Positions 34,868-43,983 are shown, counted from the stretch's first letter. The stretch is DNA of 48,812 nt from HdN1 sp052035295 (GCA_052035295.1 JBPOHS010000081.1:1-48812), one strand, 5' to 3'. Numbers and translations: made by a program. The notes: generated by a model from the letters alone, not told the origin.

Positions 34868-35290
34868 GGTCAGCCCGTTATTTGAGTGTGATTATTTTTG
34901 TTTTACTTTTGATTCTTGTCTGACCTTCCACGTACTACCGCATCCCCGTGGCGGTTATCTCATCAATATAGCTAGGCAAATCAAGCCCGTCCAGCATTGG
35001 AATCCCGAAATGCCCATGGCCCGTCTTATGCTAGGAATTTCAGGCAGGCACATTCTTCCTGGGCTCGCTTGACAGTTGCTCATGCATTGATCATTCTGAA
35101 GTCGAAAGCGGCGTATTTATGCTTTCGGAAAATGCTCGTAAGTCGCCTTTGACGCACGGACACGATTGCGGTCAAACCCTGATTAGCAGGGTGAACGCAA
35201 GGTGCATGTGCTCAAATGACGAAGTGGGTGAAGGCCAGTGAAGCAGTCGGCAACAGCTCTGTCACGGTGTCGTCACGGGAGGATGTTCTC
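34868..35290. promoter_or_regulatory. Long leader/promoter region before the PIN-PhoH gene
   Basis: This 423-base gap contains no coding region I can support. It includes the divergent promoter of the GGDEF-EAL gene and, nearer the PhoH gene, a TTGACA at 35069-35074 without a good -10 partner. Hairpins lie at 35104-35126 (GAAAGC/GCTTTC) and a larger nested one at 35154-35211. A GGAGG ribosome site ends the region. Confidence 0.5.
35154..35211 (+). ncRNA. Nested rod-like hairpin in the leader of the PIN-PhoH gene (candidate structured RNA)
   Basis: Four stacked helices pair in order: GCAC/GTGC, CAC/GTG, TTGCG/CGCAA and ACCCTG/CAGGGT. They are separated by small internal loops (GGA/CAT, GA/G, GTCAA/GAA) and capped by ATTAG. 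Such nesting is more than chance hairpins usually show, but there is no T-tract. It may be a leader-RNA element or protein-binding site. The class is not identified. Confidence 0.45.
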
Positions 35291-36703
35291 ATGAAAACTC
35301 CATCGTCAAAAGCAGGCAAATTTATGACAGCAAGCGCACAGAAAGCGTATGTTCTAGATACCAATGTCCTGATACACGATCCCTCTGCCATCCTGAACTT
35401 TGAAGAACATCTTGTTGTCATCCCCATGACAGTGCTCGAAGAACTCGATGCACTGAAAAACAGCAGCCGCCATGTCGGCGCGGAATGTCGAGCGGCCATC
35501 CGGCTCATTGATCAGGTGCTGAAAGATGAGCCACCTGAACGAATAAGGGCGGGTGTGCCGATTCAGCGCAGCGACAACGATCCTCCCTCCGGAACCCTCG
35601 CCATCCTGATGAACAAAAGTGGCGAACCCCACGAAGCCTATCTTCCCAACGACAAGAACGACAACCGCATCATCAACCGCATCATTCAGTGCCAGCTCGA
35701 ACACAAACACTGCAAGTACGTCCTCGTCACCAAAGACATCAACATGCGCCTGAAAGCGCGCGCCTGCAACATCGAAGCACAGGACTATCATAACGACCAG
35801 CTTGTGTCAGATGTCAAACAGCTCAACAAAGGCTACCTCGAATTTGAAAACAGCTTCTGGGATGGTGTCGAAAACGTCGACACCTTCAACCGGGGGGGCG
35901 TGACGTATCATTCGGTGGCCCGCAATTGTTTTGGCGAAGACGTGTTCTGCAACCAGTACGTGATCGATCAGCAGGGCTTTGCGGCGCGCATCATCCGGGT
36001 TGACCACGAACATGTATTAATGAAGCATTTGCAGACGGAGTCGTTGCTGAACCAGAACGCCTGGGGGCTGCAACCGCGCAATATTTACCAGGCGGTGGCG
36101 CTGAATGCGCTGATGGATCCGGATATCCATATGGTGACGCTCACCGGCCCGGCCGGTTCCGGCAAGACCATATTGGCCCTGGCGGCGGCAATTGAAATGA
36201 CAGTGGAGCAGAAACTGTTCAACAAAATTATCGTCACCCGCAGCACGCCGCCACTCGCCGAAGAACATGGTTTTCTGCCAGGCAATGAAGAGGAAAAAAT
36301 GGATCCCTGGCTGGGGGCAATCACTGACAACATCGAAGCATTGCATCTCGACGACCAGAATCCGTCAGGCAGCATCGACTATGTCAAAACGCGCGCCAAT
36401 ATCCAGTTCAAGGCGCTCAACTATATTCGCGGTCGCAGTTTTCAGCGCAGCCTGATCATGATCGACGAATGCCAGAACCTGACACCGCATCAAATGAAAA
36501 CCATCATTACGCGGGCGGGTGAGGGCAGTAAAGTGGTGTGCCTGGGCAACCTGGCGCAAATCGACACGCCCTATCTCAGTGCCATCAGTTCCGGGCTGAC
36601 TTATATGTCGGAGCGGTTCAAAGGGTTTGAACACAGTGCGGCCGTGCGCCTGAACGGTATTCCGAGATCGAAACTGGCGGAATATGCCGAGGCGCATTTG
36701 TAG
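35291..36703 (+). CDS. PIN-PhoH ATPase/nuclease fusion (PhoH2-like)
   Basis: The 470-residue protein joins an N-terminal PIN nuclease domain (about 15-145: VLDTNVLIHDP, VLEELDALKN, LVTKDINMRLKA with acidic residues) to a C-terminal PhoH ATPase (about 240-465). The ATPase has Walker A LTGPAGSGKTILAL and Walker B LIMIDECQNL. PIN-PhoH proteins are RNA unwinding and cleaving enzymes in mycobacteria. The ATG at 35291 has a GGAGG site; earlier and later start codons exist (35216, 35324). It has a long, structured leader and a strong hairpin after the stop. No antitoxin gene is adjacent. Confidence 0.92.
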   Translation: MKTPSSKAGKFMTASAQKAYVLDTNVLIHDPSAILNFEEHLVVIPMTVLEELDALKNSSRHVGAECRAAIRLIDQVLKDEPPERIRAGVPIQRSDNDPPSGTLAILMNKSGEPHEAYLPNDKNDNRIINRIIQCQLEHKHCKYVLVTKDINMRLKARACNIEAQDYHNDQLVSDVKQLNKGYLEFENSFWDGVENVDTFNRGGVTYHSVARNCFGEDVFCNQYVIDQQGFAARIIRVDHEHVLMKHLQTESLLNQNAWGLQPRNIYQAVALNALMDPDIHMVTLTGPAGSGKTILALAAAIEMTVEQKLFNKIIVTRSTPPLAEEHGFLPGNEEEKMDPWLGAITDNIEALHLDDQNPSGSIDYVKTRANIQFKALNYIRGRSFQRSLIMIDECQNLTPHQMKTIITRAGEGSKVVCLGNLAQIDTPYLSAISSGLTYMSERFKGFEHSAAVRLNGIPRSKLAEYAEAHL

Positions 36704-36727
36704 CGTTGACCTGGCTGGAGTGATACA

Positions 36728-36756
36728 CCCTGCCTGGGGGATTCCCCAGGGCAGGG
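36728..36756. terminator. Hairpin terminator between PhoH and nitronate monooxygenase genes
   Basis: The stem CCCTGCCTGGGG / CCCCAGGGCAGGG has one bulged G and lies between convergent genes. There is no long T-tract. Confidence 0.7.
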
Positions 36757-36785
36757 TAACGACAGGGATGCGTGCCGCTTGCCGG

Positions 36786-37748
36786 TCAGAGGCGGGAAAT
36801 GCGAGCCTTGGCGGACTGGTATTCCTGACGCAAACGGTCGACGTAAGTGGCGGTCGGGAGGATTTCCTTGACCGCGCCAATTCCCTGGCCTGAACCCCAG
36901 ATGTCTTTCCACGCCTTGGCTTTGGTGTTGCCACCGGAGCCGAAGTTCATTTTGCTCGGATCCGCGCTGGGCAGATTGTCCGGGTCCATGCCAGCGGCGA
37001 CAACGGAAGGGCGCAGGTAGTTGCCATGCACGCCGGTGAACAGGTTGCTGTAAATGATGTCGCCAGCACCACAGTCGACCACTGCTTGTTTGTAGGCTTC
37101 GTCGGCATTCGCTTCGCGGGTGGCGATAAAGGCAGAACCGATGTACGCAAGATCGGCTCCCAGCGCCTGCGCCGCGAGTACGGCATTACCGGTGGCGATG
37201 CTGCCCGACAATATAATGGGGCCGTCGAACCATTCACGTGTTTCCTGTACCAGGGCGAAGGGGGATTGCGTGCCGGCGTGCCCACCTGCGCCCGTACAAA
37301 CCAGAATCAATCCGTCGGCGCCTTTTTCAACTGCCTTGCGGGCAAACTTCTGGTCGATCACGTCGTGCAGCACTATGCCGCCATAAGAATGAATGGCATC
37401 GTTGACTTCCGGGCGCGCACCCAGTGAAGTGATAATGATGGGTACCTTGTATTTCACGCACATGGCGACGTCGTGTTCAAGGCGGTCATTGGATTTGTGC
37501 ACAATCTGGTTCACCGCAAACGGCGCTGACGGCGCATCGGGATGGGCTGCATCGTAGGCAGCCAGCTCGGACGTGATACGTTGCAGCCATTCCTCTAGCA
37601 CCGGGCCCGGACGCGCATTGAGCGCCGGAAACGAACCCACGATCCCGGCCTTGCACTGGGCAATCACCAGGTCCGGATTGGAAATAAGGAATAACGGAGA
37701 TGCAATGACGGGCAATCTCAAGCGGTCAAATACAGCGGGCAACGACAT
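36786..37748 (-). CDS. Nitronate monooxygenase-like flavoprotein
   Basis: The 320-residue FMN-dependent protein belongs to the nitronate monooxygenase/enoyl-reductase-like family. Its TIM-barrel signatures include PVIASPLFLISNPDLVIAQC at the start, GADGLILVCTGAGGHAGTQS in the middle and SGSIATGNAVLAAQALGAD near the phosphate-binding loop. Enzymes of this group oxidise alkyl nitronates with oxygen. It lacks a neighbour that would suggest a pathway and faces away from the second yfbR gene. The annotation to class is firm, substrate uncertain. Confidence 0.92.
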   Translation of the reverse strand: MSLPAVFDRLRLPVIASPLFLISNPDLVIAQCKAGIVGSFPALNARPGPVLEEWLQRITSELAAYDAAHPDAPSAPFAVNQIVHKSNDRLEHDVAMCVKYKVPIIITSLGARPEVNDAIHSYGGIVLHDVIDQKFARKAVEKGADGLILVCTGAGGHAGTQSPFALVQETREWFDGPIILSGSIATGNAVLAAQALGADLAYIGSAFIATREANADEAYKQAVVDCGAGDIIYSNLFTGVHGNYLRPSVVAAGMDPDNLPSADPSKMNFGSGGNTKAKAWKDIWGSGQGIGAVKEILPTATYVDRLRQEYQSAKARISRL

Positions 37749-37917
37749 GGAATACTCCTTCAGGGGTGAATCAACCGTCTAAACTTTAGCTTATCCGGGG
37801 CCCAGACGGTCAATGCCGCTGAAGTATCTCTGGTGAACACCTTATTACCCGGTCTGCACGGCGCGTTTGCACGGGGACGCCCGTATGGCAGGATGATCCC
37901 GTATCCTTTTTTGACGG

Positions 37918-38505
37918 ATGGCAGTTGTGCATCATTTTTTTGCTTACGTATCGAAACTCAAATACATCTTTCGCTGGGGCCTCAAACGCAACGTTGAACC
38001 CGAGAATGTCAAGGAACACAGCTTCGATGTGGGCGTCATAGCTCATGCGCTGGCCAATATCCGCAATCATTATTTTGGCGGCAATGTGGATGCCAATCAG
38101 GTGTGCGTGGTGGCGCTTTTTCACGACGCCTCTGAGGTGCTAACGGGGGACCTGCCCGGCCCGATCAAGTATTTCAATCCGCGTCTGGCAGAAGCTTACA
38201 AGCAGGTCGAGCAAGCGGCAGAAGAAAAGTTACTCAGCATGTTGCCGCCGGAAATGCAGCCCACCTACGCCCCTTTCATCAACCATGGCCATGTCTCGGA
38301 GGAAGTGGCAAAACTGGTGAAGGCAGCGGACATGATTGCGGCCTACATCAAGGTGCTGCAGGAAGTCGACGCCGGCAACCACGAATTCACGGTGGCCCGT
38401 GAGCGGGTGGAAAAACAGTTCGAGAAAATGGCCATGCCCGAAGTCCGCTATTTCCTGGAAAATTTTCTGCCCAGCTTTCGCCTTACGCTTGATGAGCTGG
38501 GTTGA
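37918..38505 (+). CDS. yfbR: 5'-deoxynucleotidase YfbR
   Basis: This 195-residue HD-domain protein is the closer of two copies to E. coli YfbR: HFFAYVSKLK, KEHSFDVGVIAHAL, FHDASEVLTGDLP and IKYFN are nearly the same. H34, H69-D70 and the EVLTGD segment are intact. YfbR hydrolyses deoxynucleoside 5'-monophosphates. The start fits the E. coli N-terminus. Its 3' end overlaps the convergent alpha/beta hydrolase gene by 23 bases. A second, more divergent paralogue lies at 29758-30363. Confidence 0.93.
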   Translation: MAVVHHFFAYVSKLKYIFRWGLKRNVEPENVKEHSFDVGVIAHALANIRNHYFGGNVDANQVCVVALFHDASEVLTGDLPGPIKYFNPRLAEAYKQVEQAAEEKLLSMLPPEMQPTYAPFINHGHVSEEVAKLVKAADMIAAYIKVLQEVDAGNHEFTVARERVEKQFEKMAMPEVRYFLENFLPSFRLTLDELG

Positions 38506-39418
38506 ACACAGGCAATTCGTCCTCCGTCAGGAATCTGCGCAGCTCCTGTACAAACAGCATGGGCTGCTCCATTTTCAGCAAATGCCCACCCTTTTCAAAA
38601 CTTACCACGCGCGCATTGGGTGGCAGTGCTCCCATGGCCTGCTGGGCACTGTATTCATAAAGGATTGACTGCTTGCCCACGAAGAACGTGATGGGCGTTG
38701 CGGTGTTGCGCAAGGCATCCCGGTAATCGTGGCGCAGGTTGAAGTAGCTCCATAAATAGTGGCGCATGGTGTCGAGGCGATAATGGCGTGCCAGCAGCGA
38801 AAACAGTCGTGGCGAGCGCGCCGACAGTTTCAGCACCGCCGCCATCCAGGGCTGCCCGGCCGCCACGGCCAACACATCGGCCAGTAGTGCGCTGGCGCGC
38901 GCCCGGGCGTCTGCTGGCAGCTTGTGCAGGTGCTCGACCTTGGGGTAGGCATCGAGAATCGAATGCAACGCATCAAGTGTCGCGAAGAAATCCGCTTGTT
39001 TGGCCCCCATGAGACCAATGGGGCCATCCGACGGGTTGGCAATGGTTGCCGACTGGTCGATGTGTAAATAGCGGCGCACCTGGCCGAAGCCCCCGTCCTG
39101 CAGTAAATGCAGTGATGTCGACGCCCCCAGTGAATAGCCGACCAACAGGAAATCTTTCAACGCGAAATGCTGGATGATGTCAGCGACATCCTGGGCAAGG
39201 TTGGCGAAGACATCGGCCTGGCTGAAGGTCGTGGCCGAGGAGCGGCCCGCCCCCCGGAAATCCGGCATGTAAAAACGGAATCGGTGCAGAAACGGCGCAA
39301 TAAAGGGCAGCCAGTGGCGGCTGTCCATGCCGACGCCATGCAGCAGCAACACGGGCGTACCGTAACCCAGGACCCGCACGAAAACCGGTTGTTGATCGCG
39401 CATCAATACCATTGGCAT
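38483..39418 (-). CDS. Alpha/beta hydrolase
   Basis: The 311-residue protein has the alpha/beta hydrolase fold: oxyanion motif LLLHGVGMDS, DFRGAGRS, nucleophile elbow GYSLGAS with S96, and a C-terminal histidine in EKGGHLLKMEQP. The ATG at 39418 is preferred because GGGAG lies nearby and earlier codons give an unlikely cysteine-rich N-terminus. No signal peptide is seen. Substrate unknown; homology is to esterases and peroxidase-like hydrolases. The stop lies inside the 3' end of yfbR on the other strand. Confidence 0.9.
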   Translation of the reverse strand: MPMVLMRDQQPVFVRVLGYGTPVLLLHGVGMDSRHWLPFIAPFLHRFRFYMPDFRGAGRSSATTFSQADVFANLAQDVADIIQHFALKDFLLVGYSLGASTSLHLLQDGGFGQVRRYLHIDQSATIANPSDGPIGLMGAKQADFFATLDALHSILDAYPKVEHLHKLPADARARASALLADVLAVAAGQPWMAAVLKLSARSPRLFSLLARHYRLDTMRHYLWSYFNLRHDYRDALRNTATPITFFVGKQSILYEYSAQQAMGALPPNARVVSFEKGGHLLKMEQPMLFVQELRRFLTEDELPVFNPAHQA

Positions 39419-39588
39419 TCCAGAACTCCCGTACTTCACAAGCCAAGCTAATTCATTGAACACTAAAGCATCTTGTGATGAGTTTTGTACAGGGTAATTT
39501 TGGGCGGCACCCAGTGCTAGGTAGTGCGATGTGCAGGAAGGTGATTGAGAGCAGGGGCAGGTGAGGGCTTTGTGGGGGCCAAAAATGC

Positions 39589-39614
39589 AAAACCCGCACA
39601 AAGGTGCGGGTTTT
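39589..39614. terminator. Terminator of the small helical protein gene
   Basis: A perfect 11-base inverted repeat (AAAACCCGCAC / GTGCGGGTTTT) with a four-base loop stands 20 bases after the stop on the minus strand, with A/T tracts on both sides. Confidence 0.92.
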
Positions 39615-39634
39615 GGTCAAGCGAGGGTAACAGA

Positions 39635-40054
39635 TCAGCTGGCGATGCGGTCAGCCAGTTCTTTGGCCTTGCTCTGCAACTGGGTCACTTGCTCTTCAAC
39701 CTTGGTGCGAACTTCCGCCAGACGGGGGCGCAGTTCTTTCACGTAGGTTTTTTCCGCTTGCAGTCTGGCATAGGCTGCGCCCATGTTGGCGTTCCAGGAT
39801 GCGCGGAAACGGTTGTCATAAGTGGCAACGTCGAGCTTCTGGATGAATTCACGCAGGGTGGGGTTGGCAGCGCGCAGCTCGGCTACCACGTCACGCAGGT
39901 TCAGGCTGTCATCTTTCACTTCTGCGCCCATTTCGCGCAGGATGCGGATGCCTTCAGCCTTGACCTTGTCCAGCTGCTTGTTAACTTCGCCCTGGATTTT
40001 TTCGCCCTGGCCCTTGATCTGGTCGAGTTGGGTCTTGATTTTGTCTTGAATCAT
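39635..40054 (-). CDS. Small helical protein of unknown function
   Basis: The 139-residue product is rich in Lys, Glu, Gln and Ala and should be nearly all helix, with coiled-coil-like stretches at both ends and a Trp-containing centre (NRFRASWNANMGAAYARLQ). No signal or membrane segment is visible. The ATG at 40054 has an AGGTGAGG ribosome site, and a perfect terminator follows, features of a well-expressed single-gene transcript. The amphipathic pattern recalls phasins, but no family signature is recognisable, so no function is assigned. Confidence 0.8.
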   Translation of the reverse strand: MIQDKIKTQLDQIKGQGEKIQGEVNKQLDKVKAEGIRILREMGAEVKDDSLNLRDVVAELRAANPTLREFIQKLDVATYDNRFRASWNANMGAAYARLQAEKTYVKELRPRLAEVRTKVEEQVTQLQSKAKELADRIAS

Positions 40055-40311
40055 AATGTCCTCACCTAGCTTCCCAAAAACTGCATATGCAGGTCGTTTC
40101 GGTGGCAATGTTACTGTCACTTTTTAGAATTGTCAGCCTAAAAGCCCGGCGTGTTGGCGTGACCTAACGGTTTTGTATACGTTATTTTTCAGGATCACCG
40201 GTCACGCGGAAAACCCGTCAGTCGTTTGCGTGTGACTGTATGGTCAGGCGCCATTTTTCAAACCTTGTCTATACTCCAATCAGTACACCAGTGACCAGGA
40301 CGCCTCGACGT

Positions 40312-41136
40312 ATGAGACAGACCAGTGCAGCGCTTGCCGCAACGCCCGAAACCTTTGAAGTCATCACTTTCGAGGCGGATGGCACCCGCTATGCCGTACC
40401 GATCGAGCAGGTGCGTTATATCCAGAAGGACAGCGCTTGTACCACCCGGATCGGTACCACCGACAACAGTTCGTTTCATGTGGTGCGATTTGAAGGGCAG
40501 CCTGTACCGGTGCTCGATTTTGCCGACTGGACCGGCGGCAAGGCCATTTATCGCTCGAACGAAGCCTTGATCACCGTTCTGGAAGATCGTGAACGCGATC
40601 ACCTCGAATGGATGGATTCGCTGGAACGTACGCTGACGTCGGGTGCACCTTTTACCAAAGCCAAGGATCCGCACCAGTGTGCATTCGGCAAATGGTACGA
40701 CGAATTCAAGACCGATGATGAAATGCTGGCGGATCTGCTCAAGGATTTTGACAAGCCCCACAAGCGCATCCATTCCCTGGCGGATCAACTGCTTGGCGTG
40801 CAGCAGGAGCAGGGGACGGAAGCGGCGCTGAGCATTTTCGAGCAGGAAAAACTGTTCACGCTGGCGCGTTTGCGCGAGCTGTTTGCTGACGCGCGGGATC
40901 GGTTACGTTCCATTACCCGGCCAGTGCTGGTCTATCTCGTTAAAAAGGATGGGCAACTGGTGGCGGTGCGTCTGAATGCCTTGAGCGATATCGAAACGCA
41001 TTCCTGGGGGGAATACTCGCCCTACGAAGCGCCGTCATCCAAGGTCAGGGCGCTGCCCATCATCAAAGGCTATCTGCAGTCAAAACAGAATCCGATGAGC
41101 CCGCTGGTGTTGCTGGATTTCGGCCAGTACGAGTGA
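40312..41136 (+). CDS. CheW-domain protein with inserted CZB zinc-binding domain
   Basis: The 274-residue protein begins with the first half of a CheW fold (about 15-75: TFEADGTRYAVPIEQVRYI and VRFEGQPVPVLDFADW). A chemoreceptor zinc-binding (CZB) domain follows (about 90-175) with the expected ligands: H97 in DHLEW, C123 in QCAFGKWYDEF, and H150/H154 in PHKRIH. The protein closes with the second half of CheW (about 203-274: VLVYLVKKDGQLVAVRLNALSDIE and SPLVLLDFG). The CZB domain therefore appears inserted inside a CheW fold. CheW scaffolds link receptors to CheA, and CZB senses zinc or oxidants. The ATG at 40312 is a choice among several. Confidence 0.85.
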   Translation: MRQTSAALAATPETFEVITFEADGTRYAVPIEQVRYIQKDSACTTRIGTTDNSSFHVVRFEGQPVPVLDFADWTGGKAIYRSNEALITVLEDRERDHLEWMDSLERTLTSGAPFTKAKDPHQCAFGKWYDEFKTDDEMLADLLKDFDKPHKRIHSLADQLLGVQQEQGTEAALSIFEQEKLFTLARLRELFADARDRLRSITRPVLVYLVKKDGQLVAVRLNALSDIETHSWGEYSPYEAPSSKVRALPIIKGYLQSKQNPMSPLVLLDFGQYE

Positions 41137-41139
41137 GCG

Positions 41140-41178
41140 CTTGCCAGGTGTGACCGCCTGACGGCGACACCCGGCAAG
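41140..41178. terminator. Terminator-like hairpin between CheW-CZB and rimO genes
   Basis: Twelve-base arms (CTTGCCAGGTGT and ACACCCGGCAAG) pair with one mismatch, and a small inner hairpin sits between them. It lies between convergent genes without a T-tract. Confidence 0.65.
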
Positions 41179-41186
41179 GCGGTTCG

Positions 41187-42512
41187 TCAGGGGGTCTCGT
41201 CGCGCTCCGCCCACAGATCGTGTTCGTCAGCAGCAAAAACGGTTGCCATGACACGTTGGCCGGGTTCCAACCCGGTGTCCCCGTTGAGGTACACCATACC
41301 GTCGATTTCCGGTGCATCGGCGTGGCTGCGACCTATCGCGCCTTCTTCGTCGACTTCATCAATCAGCACTTCGATGCGTCTGCCGATTTTACCCTGCAGT
41401 TTGGCGGCACTGATCCTGGCTTGCGCCGTCATGAATCGTTCCAGTCGCTCCTGTTTGACCTCTTCCGGCACGGGGTCGGGCAAGGCGTTGGCAGGTGCAC
41501 CGTCCACGGCAGAGTAGGTGAAACAGCCGACGCGGTCGAGTTGCGCTTCTTCAGCAAAGTCGAGCAGTTGCTGGAAGTCGTCTTCGGTCTCGCCGGGGAA
41601 ACCGACGATGAAGGTGCTGCGCAAGGTGATATCAGGGCACATTTCGCGCCAGCGCTTGATGCGTGCCAGATTGTTTTCGGCGGCGGCCGGGCGCTTCATC
41701 AGTTGCAGCACGCGCGGGCTGCCGTGCTGCAGCGGGATGTCGAGATAGGGCAATATCTTGCCTTCGGCCATCATCGGAATGATGTCATCCACATGGGGAT
41801 AGGGGTAAACGTAGTGCAGGCGCACCCACACACCCAATTCCCCCAGCGCTTCGCAAAGATCGAACATCTTCGTCTTCAGCGGGCGCCCGTTCCAGAAGCC
41901 GGTGCGGTATTTCATGTCGACGCCGTAGGCGCTCGTGTCCTGCGAAATCACCAGCAGTTCCTGTACGCCGGCATCCACCAGTCGTTTGGCTTCTTCCATG
42001 ACGTCGCCTATCGGGCGGCTGACCAGATCACCGCGCAGTGACGGAATGATGCAGAAGGTGCAGCGATGGTTGCAGCCTTCGGAAATCTTCAGGTAGGCAT
42101 AGTGCTTGGGGGTCAGCTTTATCCCGGTGGCCGGTACCAGATCGATGAACGGGTTGTGGCCCATGTCATTCGGCAGATACTGGTGTACAGCCGACACGAC
42201 TTCTTCATAGGCATGTGGGCCAGTGACGGCCAGCACCTCGGGGTGCGCGGTGCGAATGCGTTCGGCTTCGGCGCCCATGCAGCCGGTGACGATGACGCGA
42301 CCATTCTCGGCCACGGCTTCGCCGATGGCATCGAGGGATTCCTGTTTGGCGGCGTCAATGAAGCCGCAGGTGTTCACGACCACGATGTCGGCGTTTTGGT
42401 AGCTGGGCACGATCTCATAACCGTCGATGCGCAGCTGGGTGAGAATGCGTTCGGAATCCACCAGCGCCTTGGGGCAACCCAGGCTGACAAACCCTACTTT
42501 TTGCGTGGTCAT
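41187..42512 (-). CDS. rimO: Ribosomal protein S12 methylthiotransferase RimO
   Basis: RimO is a radical-SAM enzyme that adds a methylthio group to an aspartate of ribosomal protein S12. The 441-residue protein has the N-terminal UPF0004 domain with cysteines in SLGCPKALVDSE, VVNTCGFID and VTGCMG. The radical-SAM motif CxxxCxxC lies in SEGCNHRCTFCIIPSLRG. A C-terminal TRAM-like domain follows. All family features are intact. It is convergent with the CheW-CZB gene and divergent from the interrupted receptor. Confidence 0.97.
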   Translation of the reverse strand: MTTQKVGFVSLGCPKALVDSERILTQLRIDGYEIVPSYQNADIVVVNTCGFIDAAKQESLDAIGEAVAENGRVIVTGCMGAEAERIRTAHPEVLAVTGPHAYEEVVSAVHQYLPNDMGHNPFIDLVPATGIKLTPKHYAYLKISEGCNHRCTFCIIPSLRGDLVSRPIGDVMEEAKRLVDAGVQELLVISQDTSAYGVDMKYRTGFWNGRPLKTKMFDLCEALGELGVWVRLHYVYPYPHVDDIIPMMAEGKILPYLDIPLQHGSPRVLQLMKRPAAAENNLARIKRWREMCPDITLRSTFIVGFPGETEDDFQQLLDFAEEAQLDRVGCFTYSAVDGAPANALPDPVPEEVKQERLERFMTAQARISAAKLQGKIGRRIEVLIDEVDEEGAIGRSHADAPEIDGMVYLNGDTGLEPGQRVMATVFAADEHDLWAERDETP

Positions 42513-42717
42513 GACAACAACCTCATGTGTCTCTGTAACTGTGGATCCCGGACAGGCGGGTCGCGATTGTATTACAGGGCGCGCCCGTATCCCAGCGTGC
42601 GCCCGGTGCAGGTGAATTTTATTTGCATCATATCAGCCGGTCGCCACTCGTCGGACAGGCAGGTCATGAATACCTGAACTAGGCTTCTTGAGAGGAAGAA
42701 TTTTGCAGGTTGGTTAA

Positions 42718-43938
42718 ATGCGTGACATCCCCTTAAGGTTCAAGTTCTGGCTGGTTAACGTGGCGTCCTTCGCGGGTATGTCGCTGCTGACGCTGTTTGC
42801 CATGTTGAGATCGCAGGCGGCACTGGAAAAAGCCGGTCAACCCGTCGATTTCATGAAGGTTTTTTTCGCTGAAGCCCCTTACTACGCCGTCATTGTGTTT
42901 GTCCTGATGGTGTTCGTGCTGATCTGCTCGCAATTGCTCATCCAGTTTGTGATGCGTCATGTTGATGCGTTGTCCAATGCCATGGCTGAAGTCCAGGTGA
43001 CACACGATCTGACCCGCCGGGTGGAACTCGGTGCCCGCGATGAAATTGGTTTGATGGCCAATGCCTTCAACTCCATGCAATCGACCGTGCAGGGGATTGT
43101 CCACGAAGTGAACCATTGCAGCGATGATGTCCATGACACGGTGGACAAGATGGTGCTGGTGGCACAGTCGGCGCGCACAGAAGTCACTGCACAATTAAGT
43201 TCCAGCAATGAAATTTCGCAGCGTGCCGAACAGCTCCTGGTCAGCGTACAGCAGATCCAGGATCAGGCCCTGACCGCGCGCCGTCGTTCCGGGGAAGCGC
43301 GGGCGCAGGCAGGCAAGGGCACCATCATGGTGTCGGACGTGGTCAATGCCTTCAATTCGCTGGCCAACGAGGTGGAAAGCGCCGCCGAAGTGACCGGTCA
43401 GCTGGTGCAGGATGGCGAGAACATCGGGGATGTCCTCAATGTCATCAATGATATTGCCGACCAGACCAACCTGTTGGCATTGAATGCCGCCATCGAAGCG
43501 GCCCGTGCGGGGGAAACCGGTCGGGGGTTTGCTGTGGTCGCCGACGAAGTGCGCAAGCTGGCAAAACGTGCACAGGAGGCCACGGGCGAAATTCGCAAGA
43601 TCGTTGAAGCCCTGCAGTCCAACACGCACCAGACGGTTACCCTGATGTGCGAAAGCGCCGTCAACGCTTCTTAAAGCCGCAAACGCGCGGAAAGCGCTGG
43701 TCAGGCGCTCTTCACGATCATGGCATCGGTGGATGCGATTGCCGAAGGCAACGCCGCCATTGCCGACACCGCCGTCCGCCAGGCCGAACTGGCTGAAAGG
43801 GTAGCGCTGGCGGTGAAGGATATTCAGTCGTCAACGGAAACCACCCTCAGGGGCGTCGAGGATTCGGCAGAACACAGCGCGTCGCTGCAGTCGCTGGCGG
43901 TGCGCCTGGCGAGTGCCGTTGGCAAGTTCAAGTCCTGA
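42718..43938 (+). pseudogene. Methyl-accepting chemotaxis protein interrupted by in-frame stop
   Basis: The reading frame encodes a small-loop receptor: two membrane segments (about 11-30 and 56-78) with only about 25 periplasmic residues between them, a HAMP domain and a full signalling tip (DQTNLLALNAAIEAARAGET then GRGFAVVADEVRKLAKRAQ). A TAA at 43672-43674 ends it after 318 residues. The same frame then continues with ESAGQALFTIMASVDAIAEG and the typical returning helix, up to a stop at 43936-43938. Removing one codon would restore about 406 residues. It is either a recent nonsense mutation, a sequence error or a functional truncation. The C-terminus has no xWxxF tether. Confidence 0.85.
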
Positions 43939-43983
43939 AACGGGACTTCATTTCTGTCAGCGAAGTCCCTGTCTTCGGGGCGT

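Noticed and set aside
35154..35211. Cyclic-di-GMP-I riboswitch before PIN-PhoH
   Set aside because: Only fragments of the core resemble it (AAACC and ACGCAA), with an inserted base and no GNRA loop or second helix in the expected place.
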